From contig JACCGJ010000180.1 in NCBI GenBank assembly GCA_013407085.1, forward strand, positions 1 through 64,000: a stretch of 64,000 nucleotides of DNA, given 5' to 3'. The stretch comes from Atriophallophorus winterbourni (taxonomy: Eukaryota > Platyhelminthes > Trematoda > Plagiorchiida > Microphallidae). The number at the start of each line of letters is the position of its first letter. Within the stretch, counting starts at the first letter, position 1. The position numbers and the translations under genes were made by a program. This document shows positions 22,431 to 34,725 of the stretch, piece by piece. Under the pieces are notes generated by a model, which ran no database searches, was not told the origin of the DNA, and saw only the letters and a list, made by a program, of their open reading frames with translations.

Positions 22431-23259
22431 ATTTTTATTATAATTTGACTTCTGAAGAATCTTGTATGAGATGACTTAGCCACAATATAATAAGGTTTGT
22501 GATAAGAGTTTTCGTTCTCCTAGGTGGACCTCATTGTGTGAATCACGAGCTCCACATCTCTGAGCCACTTGATAGTATGGCGTCTGTTTTCGATACCTGC
22601 TCCTTTTCTTTTTATTAAAAGTAATTTTGCCGGCTCATACAGGACACGCATGTGCCTTGAAGCTTAATTTCATTGTCATTTGATACATTGGACACGAGTC
22701 AATAGACTTTTTTGGAATTTTAAGCTTATCGCAAAACAACTTCGGTCGGTACAACCTCGGAATACTTACAAACAGTAATATTTCGAGATGTTCAATCGCA
22801 CCCGTTCGTCCAGACCATTTATTATATTACTTCTAATACTGCTGCTATCGTATGTTTCCCGCCATGGTTGCTCCTATGCTAAATTATCGTGTACTGGATT
22901 CATGCTTATTATTTAGCTTCGTTACCTTGTGCTCTGACCTATTTTACCAATCCGTTGGAAGAGCTGAATGAAGATATTTACATGAGGAGGGTGACATCTG
23001 TGTAGATTAATCCAAGATATTCGCGGAACTTAATCATGCTGACGGAGAAAGACTGCGATGCTACAAAAGAATTCGTGCTGTTGATATCTTCCTGCTTATA
23101 AACACGCTGTTGTTTTTCTGCTAGCCGCACCACAACACTAAATTGATTTGATTCATATTCACATATGGTGATTTTAATCAAGGCTCGGAACTGCCTTGTA
23201 TATTTGTAACATCAACCCTGGTATTATATAGGAAACAAATGTATGTAGCGAGACATTAT

Positions 23260-23530
23260 ATTAACTCAACCTTTAAGCCGAAGCAACGCAGTAGTAAGCT
23301 TATTCAAACAGCGCTCCCAGTTAAATTCATGAATTTTGACATATCGTTTTCTGCTTCGCAATATCTAGCCCATTAACATTTTCGACACCATCCATAAACA
23401 TATCAATCGTTGAGCGCAGCTGATTTGCGAGATTATCAATGAAGATTAAGATGAGCAGCTAACATAAAACTTACCCCGGAAGCAATATAATTATCATAGG
23501 CGCACATGATGCGTACGCCTCAACCGAATT
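23260..23530 (-). mobile_element. Small LINE RT fragment
   Basis: Translated on the minus strand it gives LILIFIDNLANQLRSTIDMF near 23460-23390, the segment after RT motif B, followed by GVENVNG. Heavily decayed. From 23530 to 24960 I see no feature; a 76-codon ORF at 24733-24963 is unrecognised. Confidence 0.65.
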
Positions 23531-24969
23531 AGTATTGAAATGTCGGTTTAAGAAAATGTGCTAATCGTGGTCACTGTATACACTTCAATGGCAGACATAT
23601 TTAGAATTTATATTCTGTGTTTGAATTAGTCGAAAAGTTTATATAAAGTTAAGGTATACCCATGCCATCATTAAGATGGCCCGTAGTTTAGAATTTACAG
23701 CTAGGGAGTATTCAGTAAGGAATAATTGACAAGGTATCCGCGGGTTTCATTGCGGATAAATCTTCCCATTGCTCAGACCACAATGGTTGGGAGACTGAGT
23801 GAATGGTAATTTTCGAGCGTTTGAAACGACTCCCTGTTTTGATGGGCATACCAAAACTTATTCTCGGATCTAGTGCATGGGTGTTAAGTCTTATATAAGT
23901 TTTGAAAATCTCCGTGATTAGTGTATGTATGATCGTGTCATGAGAGAATCAGCCTTATCAACCCATAATGAGTCGCTGCATGCCAAGTTCACACAAATAC
24001 ACTCAAGAATATAAGTCAAGCAAGCAAGCAAATATCAGCGGTGTTAAGGATCTTCAGATGATAATGTTGTTCATGAATATATGACCTCTCAACGTGCTGG
24101 TGGAGAGAAGCCTTACCTTACTTTCCAGATATCCGGAAACAATAACGTGTGAAACTTACCAACTGTACACTGAATATTGAATTGCCGGGTGCTCAACCAA
24201 ATATCCTAGAAGGAAATCTAGGAGCGTGATTGGCTTTTAGCCAACTTCAGATCTGTACAACTTGAACTTGAACTTGAACATGAAAATTGATTCGAGGGCG
24301 CAGATTTATTCAAGATAACATAACGACGATTTTAGTATATAAATGTGCAATGAAATTACGCTAGCGTTCTTACATTAAGTAACAACTAATATACTTTTAT
24401 TTAACAGAATTTCAGGATCAACAGTTAACAATGCCAAATCAGCCTATCAGGTGTTCGGACAATTCTGATGTCGCTAAACCTGACAGCATAAACAGCAGGT
24501 ACATGATGATTATCCGATAAGAAATGTTCAGCGACACCAGTTACGTCCACATAGATGTTCCACCTATTTTTTTCTCTTGAGATACAAGCGTTAGTGTCTA
24601 ATATAACAACACCACTAGATGCAGATAATTACGAAGCATATGACATCATCGCAGTGCGCTAGCATTATTTTGAGCTTCTGATTATCAGAATAAACTGTTC
24701 TTACACTTACACGTACGTGGATATATTATACCTTGTTGGACGCCCCTCAAAATCAGCTTTCTGGATATACCACTATCGTAGTGATATTCGACAATACGAG
24801 CGAATTTGGATTTCTCGTGATTTTCCTATATTGGATCTACGCCGTTAATACGCATAAAGTCCTCAAAGGGATTAATGTCATCGGAAAGATCTTATTCTTT
24901 GCCATCGACTGGTTATATATTTCACTTAGTACGATCAACTACCGAAGCGTATCGCCGGATTAAATTCTG

Positions 24970-25330
24970 ATTTTGCGTTTATTAGTGAACACCGCTTTTT
25001 TTCGCGCTCACTATATTCATCATCGATCGCTCGACAGAACCACTGCTTGTGCACACACCACTGAACAGTGCTGCTCACAACCTTGGCATGATGACACCGA
25101 AAAGAAAACAAAGCACACAGGGCCGCATGTGTACGGTGTGCCAAAACTCGGTAAGTTCTAAGGCGAGGTCCGTCACGTGTTACGCTCGTTTGTTGAAAGT
25201 GCATGCAAAGTACGAAAATTCGCTGACCTACGATTTGGTATCGATTAATATTATAGATAATTGTCCCGGTGTTATGTATGCCTGGTTTGCAAGGCTAAAC
25301 CAATAGCGTCATCCTCTGAGGCGAAAACTG
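24970..25330 (+). mobile_element. LINE 5' fragment with ORF1 zinc finger
   Basis: The frame from 25079 (or 25082) starts MTPKRKQSTQGRMCTVCQNS and continues SSKARSVTCYA..KVHAK, with a C-x2-C, C, H spacing of the PHD-like fingers found in ORF1 of CR1-type LINEs. The later cysteines (YVCLVCKAKP) are in another frame, so one frameshift is present. No EN or RT follows. Confidence 0.6.
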
Positions 25331-25689
25331 AATGAACTGTTTAAAGACGTCATTAATGCACCATCGTTACCTGACTTAATAATAATAATATTAATATATA
25401 TTCTTGGACATCAAAAGCATGCAATACATGATCAGTTTATTAAAATTTGAACAGCAAAAGAAAATCGAACAGTGCGAGTAACCGGAGTAATCAGGAGTTT
25501 AAAACATTTTTTCCGTTCAATAATGGAAATGAATATACAGTATGTGAGAAAAATATTTCTCAATGTCTAATAACAATAAAACGTCATGTTTATTATGTCA
25601 AGATTTACGAATGGCAAGGATGCGAGGAAACATAGAAGGTAATTATGGGAAAAGTGGAGCGAATTGTAATAAAGTTGTCATAAAAAATT

Positions 25690-26470
25690 GATAAATAAAG
25701 TATATATGCATAAATTCCCGTTTTTACGGAAAGATTGGTTTGAAAGATTGAAAAGGGAACAAAAATCCATCGAAATAAGAAAATCTAAGAAATTGTGAGG
25801 GATGAGAGTGGGTGTGGTAATTAGTATGAGATTAGGGTGCGTTGTGTGATCCAAAACTCTTGAAGAATTGTCGACGAATCGAACCAAAATTTGTTCACCA
25901 GCCGGATTTTCGTTATCTGCCGGAGAGTGAATCGCAAACGGAACAAATCTCGGGCGGATAGATTTCCAGCCAGTTTAAGTGATTGTGCATTATTCGAAGA
26001 CACTGGAATTTTTTGGTAGATTTTATTATTTTGCACGTTTGAATGAAAATGTGACATTTCTTGGCCTCATACGAAATAAAAGACAGTTATATACATAATG
26101 GTGTATAGAAAATGTCATCGAAGGCAACTGTGAGATTAATTAGTGTAAAAGCATTTCTAGTGTCCGGTAACCTGACACTTGAATGGCCAGTTATCCAGAT
26201 AATACTACCAGACCTCATAATATACTAATATGTGTAGAAAGAAGTGGAATTAGAAACCTGGGATCCCATGAGAGTATATAAAGTCTAGAGAAGATTTCAT
26301 CTTAAGGATTTAGGATAGTGATTGAACGGTAAGAGTTCCTACAAGCGTTTTAAATTTTCCTGTGAATGTGCACATTCGGAAATGTAGAGGAAGAGAATTC
26401 CAAGGTTGTGCATATCTAATTAGGAAGAAGTTACGTCTACTCAGAGGTTATTGCCAATGAGCCAATAGAA
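25690..26470 (-). mobile_element. LINE (type 3) 3' fragment, copy 1
   Basis: A minus-strand frame (26057-25821) and the block 26040-26470 duplicate the block 26670-27090: shared ATACGAAATAAAAGACAGTT, ATATACATAATGGTGTATAG and AATGTCAT..GAAGGCAA. These are two 3' ends of one LINE family in the same orientation, about 630 nt apart. Confidence 0.6.
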
Positions 26471-26669
26471 AATCCATCATACTCGGTCAGGCCCATATTT
26501 GCCCAGATAACCGCGCACATGGTGACTAAAACGGGTAAGTGTTCGCCGGGATCAGTGACTCCTAAACTTAGCGGACGCGAGAAGGAACTCAGTAAAACCA
26601 GTTCTCAAAAGACCGATTCAAATTACAAAAACAAAATCCGCAGGTATAAACCATATTTTTTACGTTTCG

Positions 26670-27700
26670 ATAAAAATGTGGCATTTATAAGGCTCATACG
26701 AAATAAAAGACAGTTATATACATAATAGTGTATAGAAAATGTCATGGAAGGCAATTTCGAGATTAATTAGTGTAAACGCATGTATAGGATCTGGCAGCCT
26801 GAGACTTTAGCCAAAGATAACCAGGGGATATTAGCGGAAGCCATGACATACTAATATGAGAAAACGTCAAGTGAAATCAGAAATCCAGTAAACCATCAGA
26901 GTATAAATCATCCAAGGAAGAATTTTTCTTAAGAATTTCACTAAGTCTATTGACAATAAGTGATCCTACAAGCGACTTGAATTTTCCGGTATATGTGCAC
27001 ACACGAAAATGAAGAGGAAGAGAGTTCCAAAGCAGTGTATACCTAATTAAAAGAAGTTGCGTCGAACTTCGGTGCTAGTGAAGGAAATGTGCAGAATCCT
27101 CGTTCGGTTACGTAGGATGTAACGATTACACTCTTGAAGGCGCATTGTTGACCTCAGTTTAACTTGGTGCTCCGTAATGATTCGAACAAAAAAAGATTAA
27201 GACGAATTCTACGCAGCCAGATTGGGTTTATGTCTAGTAGATTGCATCTGACCTGAAACGATGAAGGATTAGAGTAACCTAACATAATTGTGCTAATTAT
27301 GCGTTGAAGGCTTTCTAAGAGTATACAGTCGCGCCTAGCAATGTGAGAATAAGCTATAGTAAAGTAGTCAAGAAGCGGTAACACTTTCATTTTATATAGG
27401 CTTAGTCTACTTTCACGTAAGAGGAATTTTTGATTGATCAAACCAAAATTCTGTCTAGCTTTTGCTATAAGAAATCTAACTTGTTCGTTGAAGTTAAGAG
27501 ATGAAGAATATCTAAATCCTAAGTCTTTGATTTCTTTAAAAGGCGCGAGTGTTTTATTGTTAAGAATGATATGACCAGGGAGCAGCGTATTCTCATGAAT
27601 TGCGTCTTTAGAGCTGAGAACTCTAACCCTCGTTGTGAGCCCTCTTGGACTGGCCGCAGTTACTCCCTCATCAATAGTTCGAGTGAACCGCCAGCTCAAT
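26670..27700 (-). mobile_element. LINE (type 3) 3' part, copy 2, with RT C-terminus
   Basis: Minus-strand ORF 27699-27154 reads NNKTLAPFKEIKDLGFRYSS, SLNFNEQVRFLIAKARQNFG, then KVLPLLDYFTIAYS and ILLESLQRI, the connection region after the FADD box. The downstream UTR (27150-26670) matches copy 1. The catalytic part is missing. Confidence 0.75.
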
Positions 27701-27859
27701 TCTCCTTACAAAGATGAACCTCGCCTCTTAAGAATAACGCTGCAATTTATGAAGGACTTATAAAACGCAATGTTAAATGCTTATCTTCTTAGAGCTGTTC
27801 TATCGTCTACATGTCGTATCCACGCAGATCTATCTTGTTGAGAGCGCAAGTCGTCGAAT

Positions 27860-30560
27860 AAATCTCGAGAAGGAAATAATCCGTGAAGTATTGTATTTCT
27901 AGGCATTCCGGAAGGTGCTTCTGACGTACCTTCTCAAGAAAACGTTGAGCATGATCACAAACAGTGGAAATACCTAGCCGAAAAAATCGGTATCAAAAAA
28001 GACATACTTGTGGATGCTTTTAGGATACCGCGGTCTGCCAAATATAAAGGGCAAGGTCGTATGTATTTAAAGCTAACCTTCTTGACAACCGAATGCCCGA
28101 TGGTATCAAACATGAATGGAAAGCTAGTAGAAAAAACCTAACAAAACGTCAAGTGAAGCTTGTAGGTTAATTGCCGAAAGCAAGCAAACAGATAGTACCG
28201 ACCCATCAACGCCTAGTAAAGCTGTTCACACTGAACATCATGTAATAGTTTCAAAAAACCTAAGCATTCTGACTCTAACCGAGTCGGCCAATTGATAACC
28301 TTTTATGATTTGAAAACTACAAATTTATCAGTTGTTCAGATGAAAATACCTAAAGCCTTTTGAATAAATTAGCCCAGTTAACCGAGATATGTTCGCACCA
28401 CTCACCTGACATTATCACCATTACACAAACATGGTTTTCTTCCTAATTGAATTAAACGGAAATATCCTTTCCAAATATGAATTTGATAAGGAGTGATCGA
28501 AAGAGAATTGGTGGTGGCGTTGCTATTTATTATCATAATCGCCTCCAGTGCCGTCCAATAGAAAACACCGAATTCACCCTAGAGGATAAAATTTGGTGTT
28601 CTTTAACGCTGATATCTGGTGAAGTTTGCATGATTGGTGTGGTCTACCGGACTCCTTCATCTACGGATTCGTACAACGAACAATTGATCCAAATGCTTCA
28701 GCGCTTGTTTCGCACGCAACAAGCAACAATACTTATTATGGGCGATTTTAACCTGCCTACCCTTTGTCTCAGAGACGTTCACTCCCCGCAAACGCTAGAA
28801 TACCGATTTAGAGAGGTATTAGATTCAGTCATTTAAACAACCATGTTCACGAATGCACTTGGTGACGAGGTTCCGACCGTACATCCGTCTTGAATTTGGT
28901 GTTAACATCGGAAGAACAATCTGTCGAAGCGATCGGATTCCAGGTTCCGCTGGGTCCTAGTGACCATTCAGTACTTGTGTTCGACTATGTTTGCAGTACA
29001 CATCAATCTTGCGCTCGGAATGGGGTGGTTTGCCTGGTAAAATAATTATCCCTGAGTAAATCGCTCGTGCATATTCTGCATTGGCAGACGGACCACATCA
29101 GCCTTGACTCGGAATGGAACTAACTTAGAGATTTTTTGAAAGTGAAGATAGACGAGAACTCGGTGATAGCTTCTTGAAGATTTGAACATGAGTTTCTTTT
29201 TGTTGTCCGCAGCAGAACGAAAAGTGGATTGTAATCTAGCGAGCAGCGTGGATGCAGCATGAATCCAACAAAACTTCTTCTTCTTGGCAACATTTTGTAT
29301 GTTACGTAACAAAGTGACTTCACATATTCGAGGGGATAAGGAAGCGCACCAATTGATGCTGCTGCCAAAAATAGAACGCAACCTTAAGTTACTTTACAAA
29401 ATCATGAACGCGAAAGCAAAAGTCAAACCAGGTATTTTTGCTGTCCAGAATTGTCAAAAACTCTCTGAGACCGAGTTGGAAACCGCAAATGCCCTCTTGA
29501 TTAATTACTCTAAATTGTTTGTGCCAAAGGTTTAAGTGGAAAGTTGTGAGTATTCGGTCGACTCGGGAATCGAGTCATGAAGCGAAATTTTGATAAATCC
29601 AGAGATTGTCGCAAGTCAAATGCTTAAACTAAATGTAATAAAATCCCCAGGTGCGGATGATATAACACCGGATGTGCCGAGGTTCTGTCATCGTCAGATT
29701 TGTGAACCGCTTTCTAGCCTGTTTAACTATTTGAAGCTCAGGAAGTTGTATCGAAAAATTTTGAAGTCCGGCGTGATTACACTTATCTGACGCTGCAAAT
29801 TATCGTCCCGTCACATTATTACCTGTTATTGGTAAGGTCTTGAACATACAGTCTCGAAAAGAATGATTGCACACTTTGAATTGTGTAATTTGTTTTCGCC
29901 AGCGCAGCATGGATTTTGATCTCATTGCTTTTGTCTAACAAATCTTCTCAACATTGCCCAAACCGATGTTCAGCTCTTTAATATTGGTTTGAACCTGAAA
30001 GTGGTTCTTAGTAAGTGGGAAGAAACCATAGTAATACCAATGCTTTAAGGTAGTTCCAGGTCAAATTTTGGTAGCTATATCCCTGTCCGCCAGTTTAGCA
30101 TCGTTTCAAAAGTATTAGACAAATAGTTAAGTGACGAAATCTGTCGTGTTTTTGTTGACATTCTCTGTTAAATCTAAATCAACACAAATTGCTTACGGTA
30201 CATTTCACCTGAATTACTTTCATATAATGTATATTACTAATTAAAGGCTCGACAAAGGGAAGATAGTTAATGTCACACTACTTAGACTTTTGCAAGTCTT
30301 TCGATTGTATGTATCAACTTTTTTAACAGATCAATTTAACAGTAATGAACGTATGGTAATATATATCTCCCTTAAATAAAAGCAGTCCTTAGAGATAGGA
30401 TATTCTGAGTTCGAGAATGATTCGCGTTTTCCAACGAAACCGACGTTATCAGTGAGGTACCTCAAGATTCGGTACTCGGTCCATTTCAATTCTAGATTTT
30501 CATTGATTATTTGTCGTTTGCCTTGAATTCCCCATAACTTATTCTCGCTGGTGATGTACA
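27860..30560 (+). mobile_element. Degraded LINE with ORF1, endonuclease and RT remnants
   Basis: In order: an ORF1 domain around 27900-28140 (FLGIPEGAS, DILVDAFRIPRSAKYKGQGR), an endonuclease piece in 28477-28836 (GGGVAIYYHNRL, MIGVVYRTPSS, ILIMGDFNLP), a linker in 29284-29535 (LLYKIMNAKAKVKPGI) and the RT N-terminus in 29590-29790 (KSPGADDITPDV). RT remnants run on with stops to about 30560. The order is that of a CR1/jockey-like element; many frameshifts make it inactive. Confidence 0.8.
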
Positions 30561-30739
30561 ACGCAGCGGGTCATAAACCCATCCTACTAATGGAATCTCC
30601 CATTGAACCTCAATAGGAGTCAAATGTGGTTTAATAAATCGTTACATTACTTCACAATCGGGTAAAATCAGCCGTATTTCGATACTTAATTCCAAATCTT
30701 ATTTGGTTTGTGACATGTCTACTGGTAAAGCCGGTCCAA

Positions 30740-31950
30740 TTGTCCCTTCAAATTTGAGAGGTACAGTATTCGAGCATTTTTATGATTTATCTCATCCCGG
30801 AGTAAAAGCTACTCGAAAACGGATTAGTTCTCGTTGTCTTTGATCTAACATGTATAAAGACACTGAACTTTGGATCAAGAGTTGCCTCAGATGTCAACAG
30901 AGCAGAGTCCAACGTCACACCATCAGTTCCCATGGAATATTTTCACCGGTTACCTGTTGCACCAACTGGATATTGATCAAAGTCGATCGTTTTACTCGTT
31001 GACCCTTTGCCTTTAGCCATTCCTGATATCAGCACAGAAACGGTTGCGACAGATTTCGTTTAGCATTGGATCAGCAACTTTGGTCTACCGAAAATTATAA
31101 AGACTGACTGAGGTTCCCAATTCCAGTCAACGCTTTTTCGGCCACTTAATCGAAAATTCGGTACGAAACACATACAGACTACATCCTAAAATTCTTCTTC
31201 AAATGGCTTGGTCGAGAGATTTCACAGGCAACTCAAAGCCGCAATCATGAATCGCGGGAATTCAGAACGTTGGTCCGAGTCATTACCGTTGTTGCTTCCT
31301 GGTATTCGTACCACAATGAAAAAAGACCTGGGTTGCTCAACTGCTGAAACGGTTCACAGGAATACACTCAACCTAGCTGGCGAATTTATGAAATATTCTG
31401 ATTCACCATTAGATCTTACAGATTCGCAATACGTCAGTCGCCATCGCGACTTCATGAAATTATTTCGAGCTATCCCAACTCGTCAACACGCTCAACTCTT
31501 CTACATCTCAGCCGACTTGTCTACCTGCGACTATGAATTTGTGTAAGCTGATCATATAGTCACCCACTTCAACCACCATACACTGGTCCGTACTGGGTGC
31601 TCAGCAGGTATTCCAAGTATTTTGTTATTGACCGGAATGGATAAAAGAAACCGCAGTTTCGATCGTTTAAAAGTCGCTTATGTAGAACCAACATCGGAAG
31701 CAAACGCAAACTTCCGAAAAGTTACTCCACAGATATCAAACCAAGATTAACAAGTTTCTTTATCGGCTTCACCAGAAACCAACCGTACTCCTGATTCCCC
31801 TGTTAAACCCCCGGTAACTTCGTGTCTCAAACCTCCCGACTCCAACAGACAAATGTGTTCTGGTTGAAGGTTCCACTTTTCCCAAACATTTGATGATTTC
31901 ATAACCTGATACTTTTTCGAGCGTCTTTTTCTTGTTCCGGGCGCTCTAAG
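30740..31950 (+). mobile_element. Gypsy-type LTR retrotransposon relic, integrase region
   Basis: Around 30780-30920 an HHCC zinc-binding domain is readable (HPGVKATRKRISSRC, then CLRCQQSRVQRH). Integrase core remnants follow with stops. ORF 31208-31546 gives MVERFHRQLKAAIMNRGNSE, WSESLPLLLPGIRTT, KKDLGCSTAETVH and the C-terminal LSTCDYEFV. 31620-31720 reads DRLKVAYVEP, the end of the polyprotein. A purine run TAAGGGGG at 31947-31954 may be the polypurine tract, with the LTR starting just after; I could not find a matching 5' LTR. Confidence 0.82.
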
Positions 31951-32234
31951 GGGGTTCTATAGTAATTTGTACAGTCTTATATTTTGTATTATCTTAATTT
32001 GTTAATTTGTTAACTTAGACGTTATCGTTTCGATTCGATTACCGATAACGTCATATTGGTTTATCGATTTCTTTGTGTCGTTTTCACTCATATTTAATCG
32101 ATTTTCCGTTCATGAGCTCAGTCAACAATATTCATGTGTTAAATACCATTTGTACACAGTCAACATACTTATTGATAACATTATACTGTTTGTCGACGCG
32201 TGGTCTTCGTTTTTCTGTGGTTTCTCAGAAGCAA

Positions 32235-32430
32235 AATGGTATGTGGATATAACTGGATCCCACGCAGTCCCATGATCCTCATGTTAGTTGGTGTGATCTT
32301 CATGTTGTGTTTGGAACGCACTAATGTTTCTCCTCACCTATTGGTGAGGGGAGTTTTTCTGTTTTATTCCAGATTACTCTTATACCGAAAGATATTTGAG
32401 AAGATATTGTTTGAAGTGGTATTTCGCTTC
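32235..32430 (+). mobile_element. Isolated 3' UTR of type 1 LINE, plus orientation
   Basis: ATGATCCTCATGTTAG, CGCACTAATGTTTCTCCTCA and ATTTGAGAAGATATTGTTTG are the reverse complement of the 18950-19080 UTR, including the 7 bp hairpin CCTCACC-TATT-GGTGAGG (32332-32349). It lies immediately upstream of the next LINE. Confidence 0.8.
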
Positions 32431-32485
32431 ATACGAATCCTTTGATTTTGTATTTATTTGATTTTCACCGGATTTCAACAGGGTA

Positions 32486-32722
32486 ATGACTAGAAAATAC
32501 GCAAAAGTAGATAATACAGCACCTACTGTAACTAAGATGCAAGGGAATCGGTGCCCCGCTGCTCGCTCGGGGGACTCTTGTCTTGTATGCGCTAAACAGG
32601 TTGCTGATAATGCAAAAGCAGTAGAATGTGAAATATGTTTCAAATGGATGCAGAGGATTGAAGCCAGAGACGTATCGGTGGCTTCAGGTTATATCACGCT
32701 ATATTATTCGGATGGTATGTAA
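32486..32722 (+). pseudogene. LINE ORF1, N-terminal PHD-like zinc finger part
   Basis: The frame MTRKYAKVDN...CLVCAKQVADNAKAVECEICFKW (residues given in parts) shows C-x2-C and C-x2-C pairs spaced like a PHD-type finger, common in ORF1 of CR1 elements. It stops at 32722; sequence between 32723 and 33168 has further ORF1-like pieces in other frames, so ORF1 is broken. Confidence 0.6.
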
Positions 32723-33168
32723 GATATGCCTTCCACCATCAAGTGTTAAGCACCGATGTAGTCAGAATAAAGTCGTAGCTGCATCTACTAAAGCCGCTAA
32801 AGTGCTCTATTGAGGAGACATAAATATTGACTCAACCTCAGCTGAGGATTGACACCACCTATCTGTTGAGCAAGCTTGCGTGCAATTCGCTTCCTCGACT
32901 ACAAGCCGTTTACAAAATGGTATTAGTATCGAACGTGCAGGAACTCGACGTTTGCTCGCCTTCAACATCGTTTGCTCAACAGTCAGGAAGGAATAAAACT
33001 TATGCAGATGTGACGTCGAAGGGTCTACATTTTGATCCTGGCTATGAAGCGATTGAGCAAAATAGAGGCTCAGCTAAATGTAGTGAAAGAAGTACCTACT
33101 TCTGAAAATGCTTTTAGATCTCCGGTTTCAAAGAAGCCACATTTGGATTCTCGAAGCGATGTCTTATT

Positions 33169-33579
33169 ATGGTGAATGCTCGTGAGCAAACCAGGGACAC
33201 GGCTAAAATATGTTTACAGCAAGAGCAAACTTTCCTACAATCAACTTTTTCAAAGCTTTGCGATCAAGGAGAGAAAGAAATTACCATCATTTATGCATTC
33301 CGACTTGGCCGGAAGAAGAAGGATGATAAACCGCGGACGCTGAAAATTGTTTTAGCTTCGGATGAGCAAGTCCAGATGGTACTAAGACGCGCTCATCGTC
33401 TTAAGGGTGAGCCATTCAAGATACTACGCGACCTATCTCCTGAAGATAGAATCAAAATGAAAACAGCTACCCAAGAATTGCGAGCACGCAAGGAAGCTGG
33501 CGAGGTTGATCTCCATATTGTGGATTTTCAGGTAGTGAGGAGGAGGCCGCACATTCACTGGAAGCCGCTGTCAATTTAA
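33169..33579 (+). pseudogene. LINE ORF1, C-terminal nucleic-acid-binding part
   Basis: 136 codons. ITIIYAFRLGRKKKDDKPR, LKIVLASDEQVQMVLRR and FKILRDLSPEDRIKM resemble the ORF1 C-terminal domain of jockey/CR1 LINEs (RLG..K...R.LKV). The basic run KKKDDKPR may bind RNA. It ends 18 nt before the first GTG of the ORF2 frame. Confidence 0.65.
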
Positions 33580-33596
33580 CCCCAGTTAATCATTCT

Positions 33597-34484
33597 GTGA
33601 AGAGATTTCGAGTATTGCTTTTCAATGCGAGAAGTCTACGCAATAAACTTGATGAGGTTAGTGAAATTGCCTGTCGGCGACAGCCAGATATCATTGCTGT
33701 TACGGAATCGTGGTTAACAATGGATATATCTGATATGGAGTGCGCGCTACCACACTATACGCTTTTCAGAAGTGACAGAGTAGCTTCGAGATCTGCCGGT
33801 GGCGTTGCCGTATACTATAAAGAGCACCTGATTGTGGGAGTATTGGAAAGGTTTCAAAATGATGCTGGAAATGCCGAAAGCCTCTGGTGTAAGGTGAAGT
33901 CTAGCTCTGGAGCTGCATCACTTGGGGTCATTTACTGCTCACCTGGCGCTTACGTTCCTGTGTTATGTGATCAAATCAAACGGTATGGTATCACTGGTGA
34001 CTGTATCGTTCTTGGAGACCTGAATGCTGCTGATATAAACTGGGCGGATTTAGTTTCGAGGGGTGAACCGTTCCAACAAGAATTCCTAGATACGATTTTA
34101 GAGCTGAATTTGGTGCAGAATGTAAACGATCCTATGAGGATATGCGTCGGGAAATTTCCTTCGATATTGGATTTCGTGGTCAAACCTAGATTCTCTGATG
34201 TTACGAATCTGTCTATTGAGACTCCCATTGGTTGCAGCGATCACTGTTCTTTATGGTTCGTTTGGAATCGGGGTCTTCAACCGAGAATACGTACGCATGC
34301 CCGGAGAAAATACTGGAAATTAGACACAAAGAGTCTAATCACGTCTGCAAACTCGATGGACTGGTCACTCCCTCTATCAACGAATGTTGATATCTGTTGG
34401 TTGGACTTTTTGGGTGAAATAAGATCGCTTGAAAATCATGCCCCATGGATGAATGGAAGATCCCTCGCTAAGGGACCGCCGTAG
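33597..34484 (+). pseudogene. LINE ORF2, apurinic endonuclease (EEP) domain
   Basis: The frame opens with VLLFNARSLRNKLDEV, then TESWLT (catalytic Glu), GGVAVYYKE, LGVIYCSPG, IVLGDLNAADINW (catalytic Asp/Asn) and GCSDHCSLWF (catalytic Asp-His). All EEP hallmark residues are present. No ATG lies near the start; the frame is open upstream and overlaps the end of ORF1, so translation may be coupled. It is separated from the RT frame by frameshifts at 34484-34726. Confidence 0.85.
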
Positions 34485-34725
34485 TTTGATAACGTTATCC
34501 GTAAATACATGAAGGTAAGAAAGCGGTTATGGCGGAAGTATTGTTCTAGTGGATGCACCGATGACTATGTAACCTACAAAGTTATCCGCAACAAGTGCAC
34601 CTACCTCAGAAGAGCAAAAAAGGCAGAACTATGAAACTCGCTTGGTGGACGAAGCCAACTCGATGCCGAAACGCTTGTTTTCGTACATAAGACGTAGAAC
34701 GAAAGCTTCTCAACGAGTACCTTGA

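Noticed and set aside
24733..24963. 76-codon hydrophobic ORF, considered as a small membrane protein
   Set aside because: No signal, homology or splice context; lies between LINE relics.
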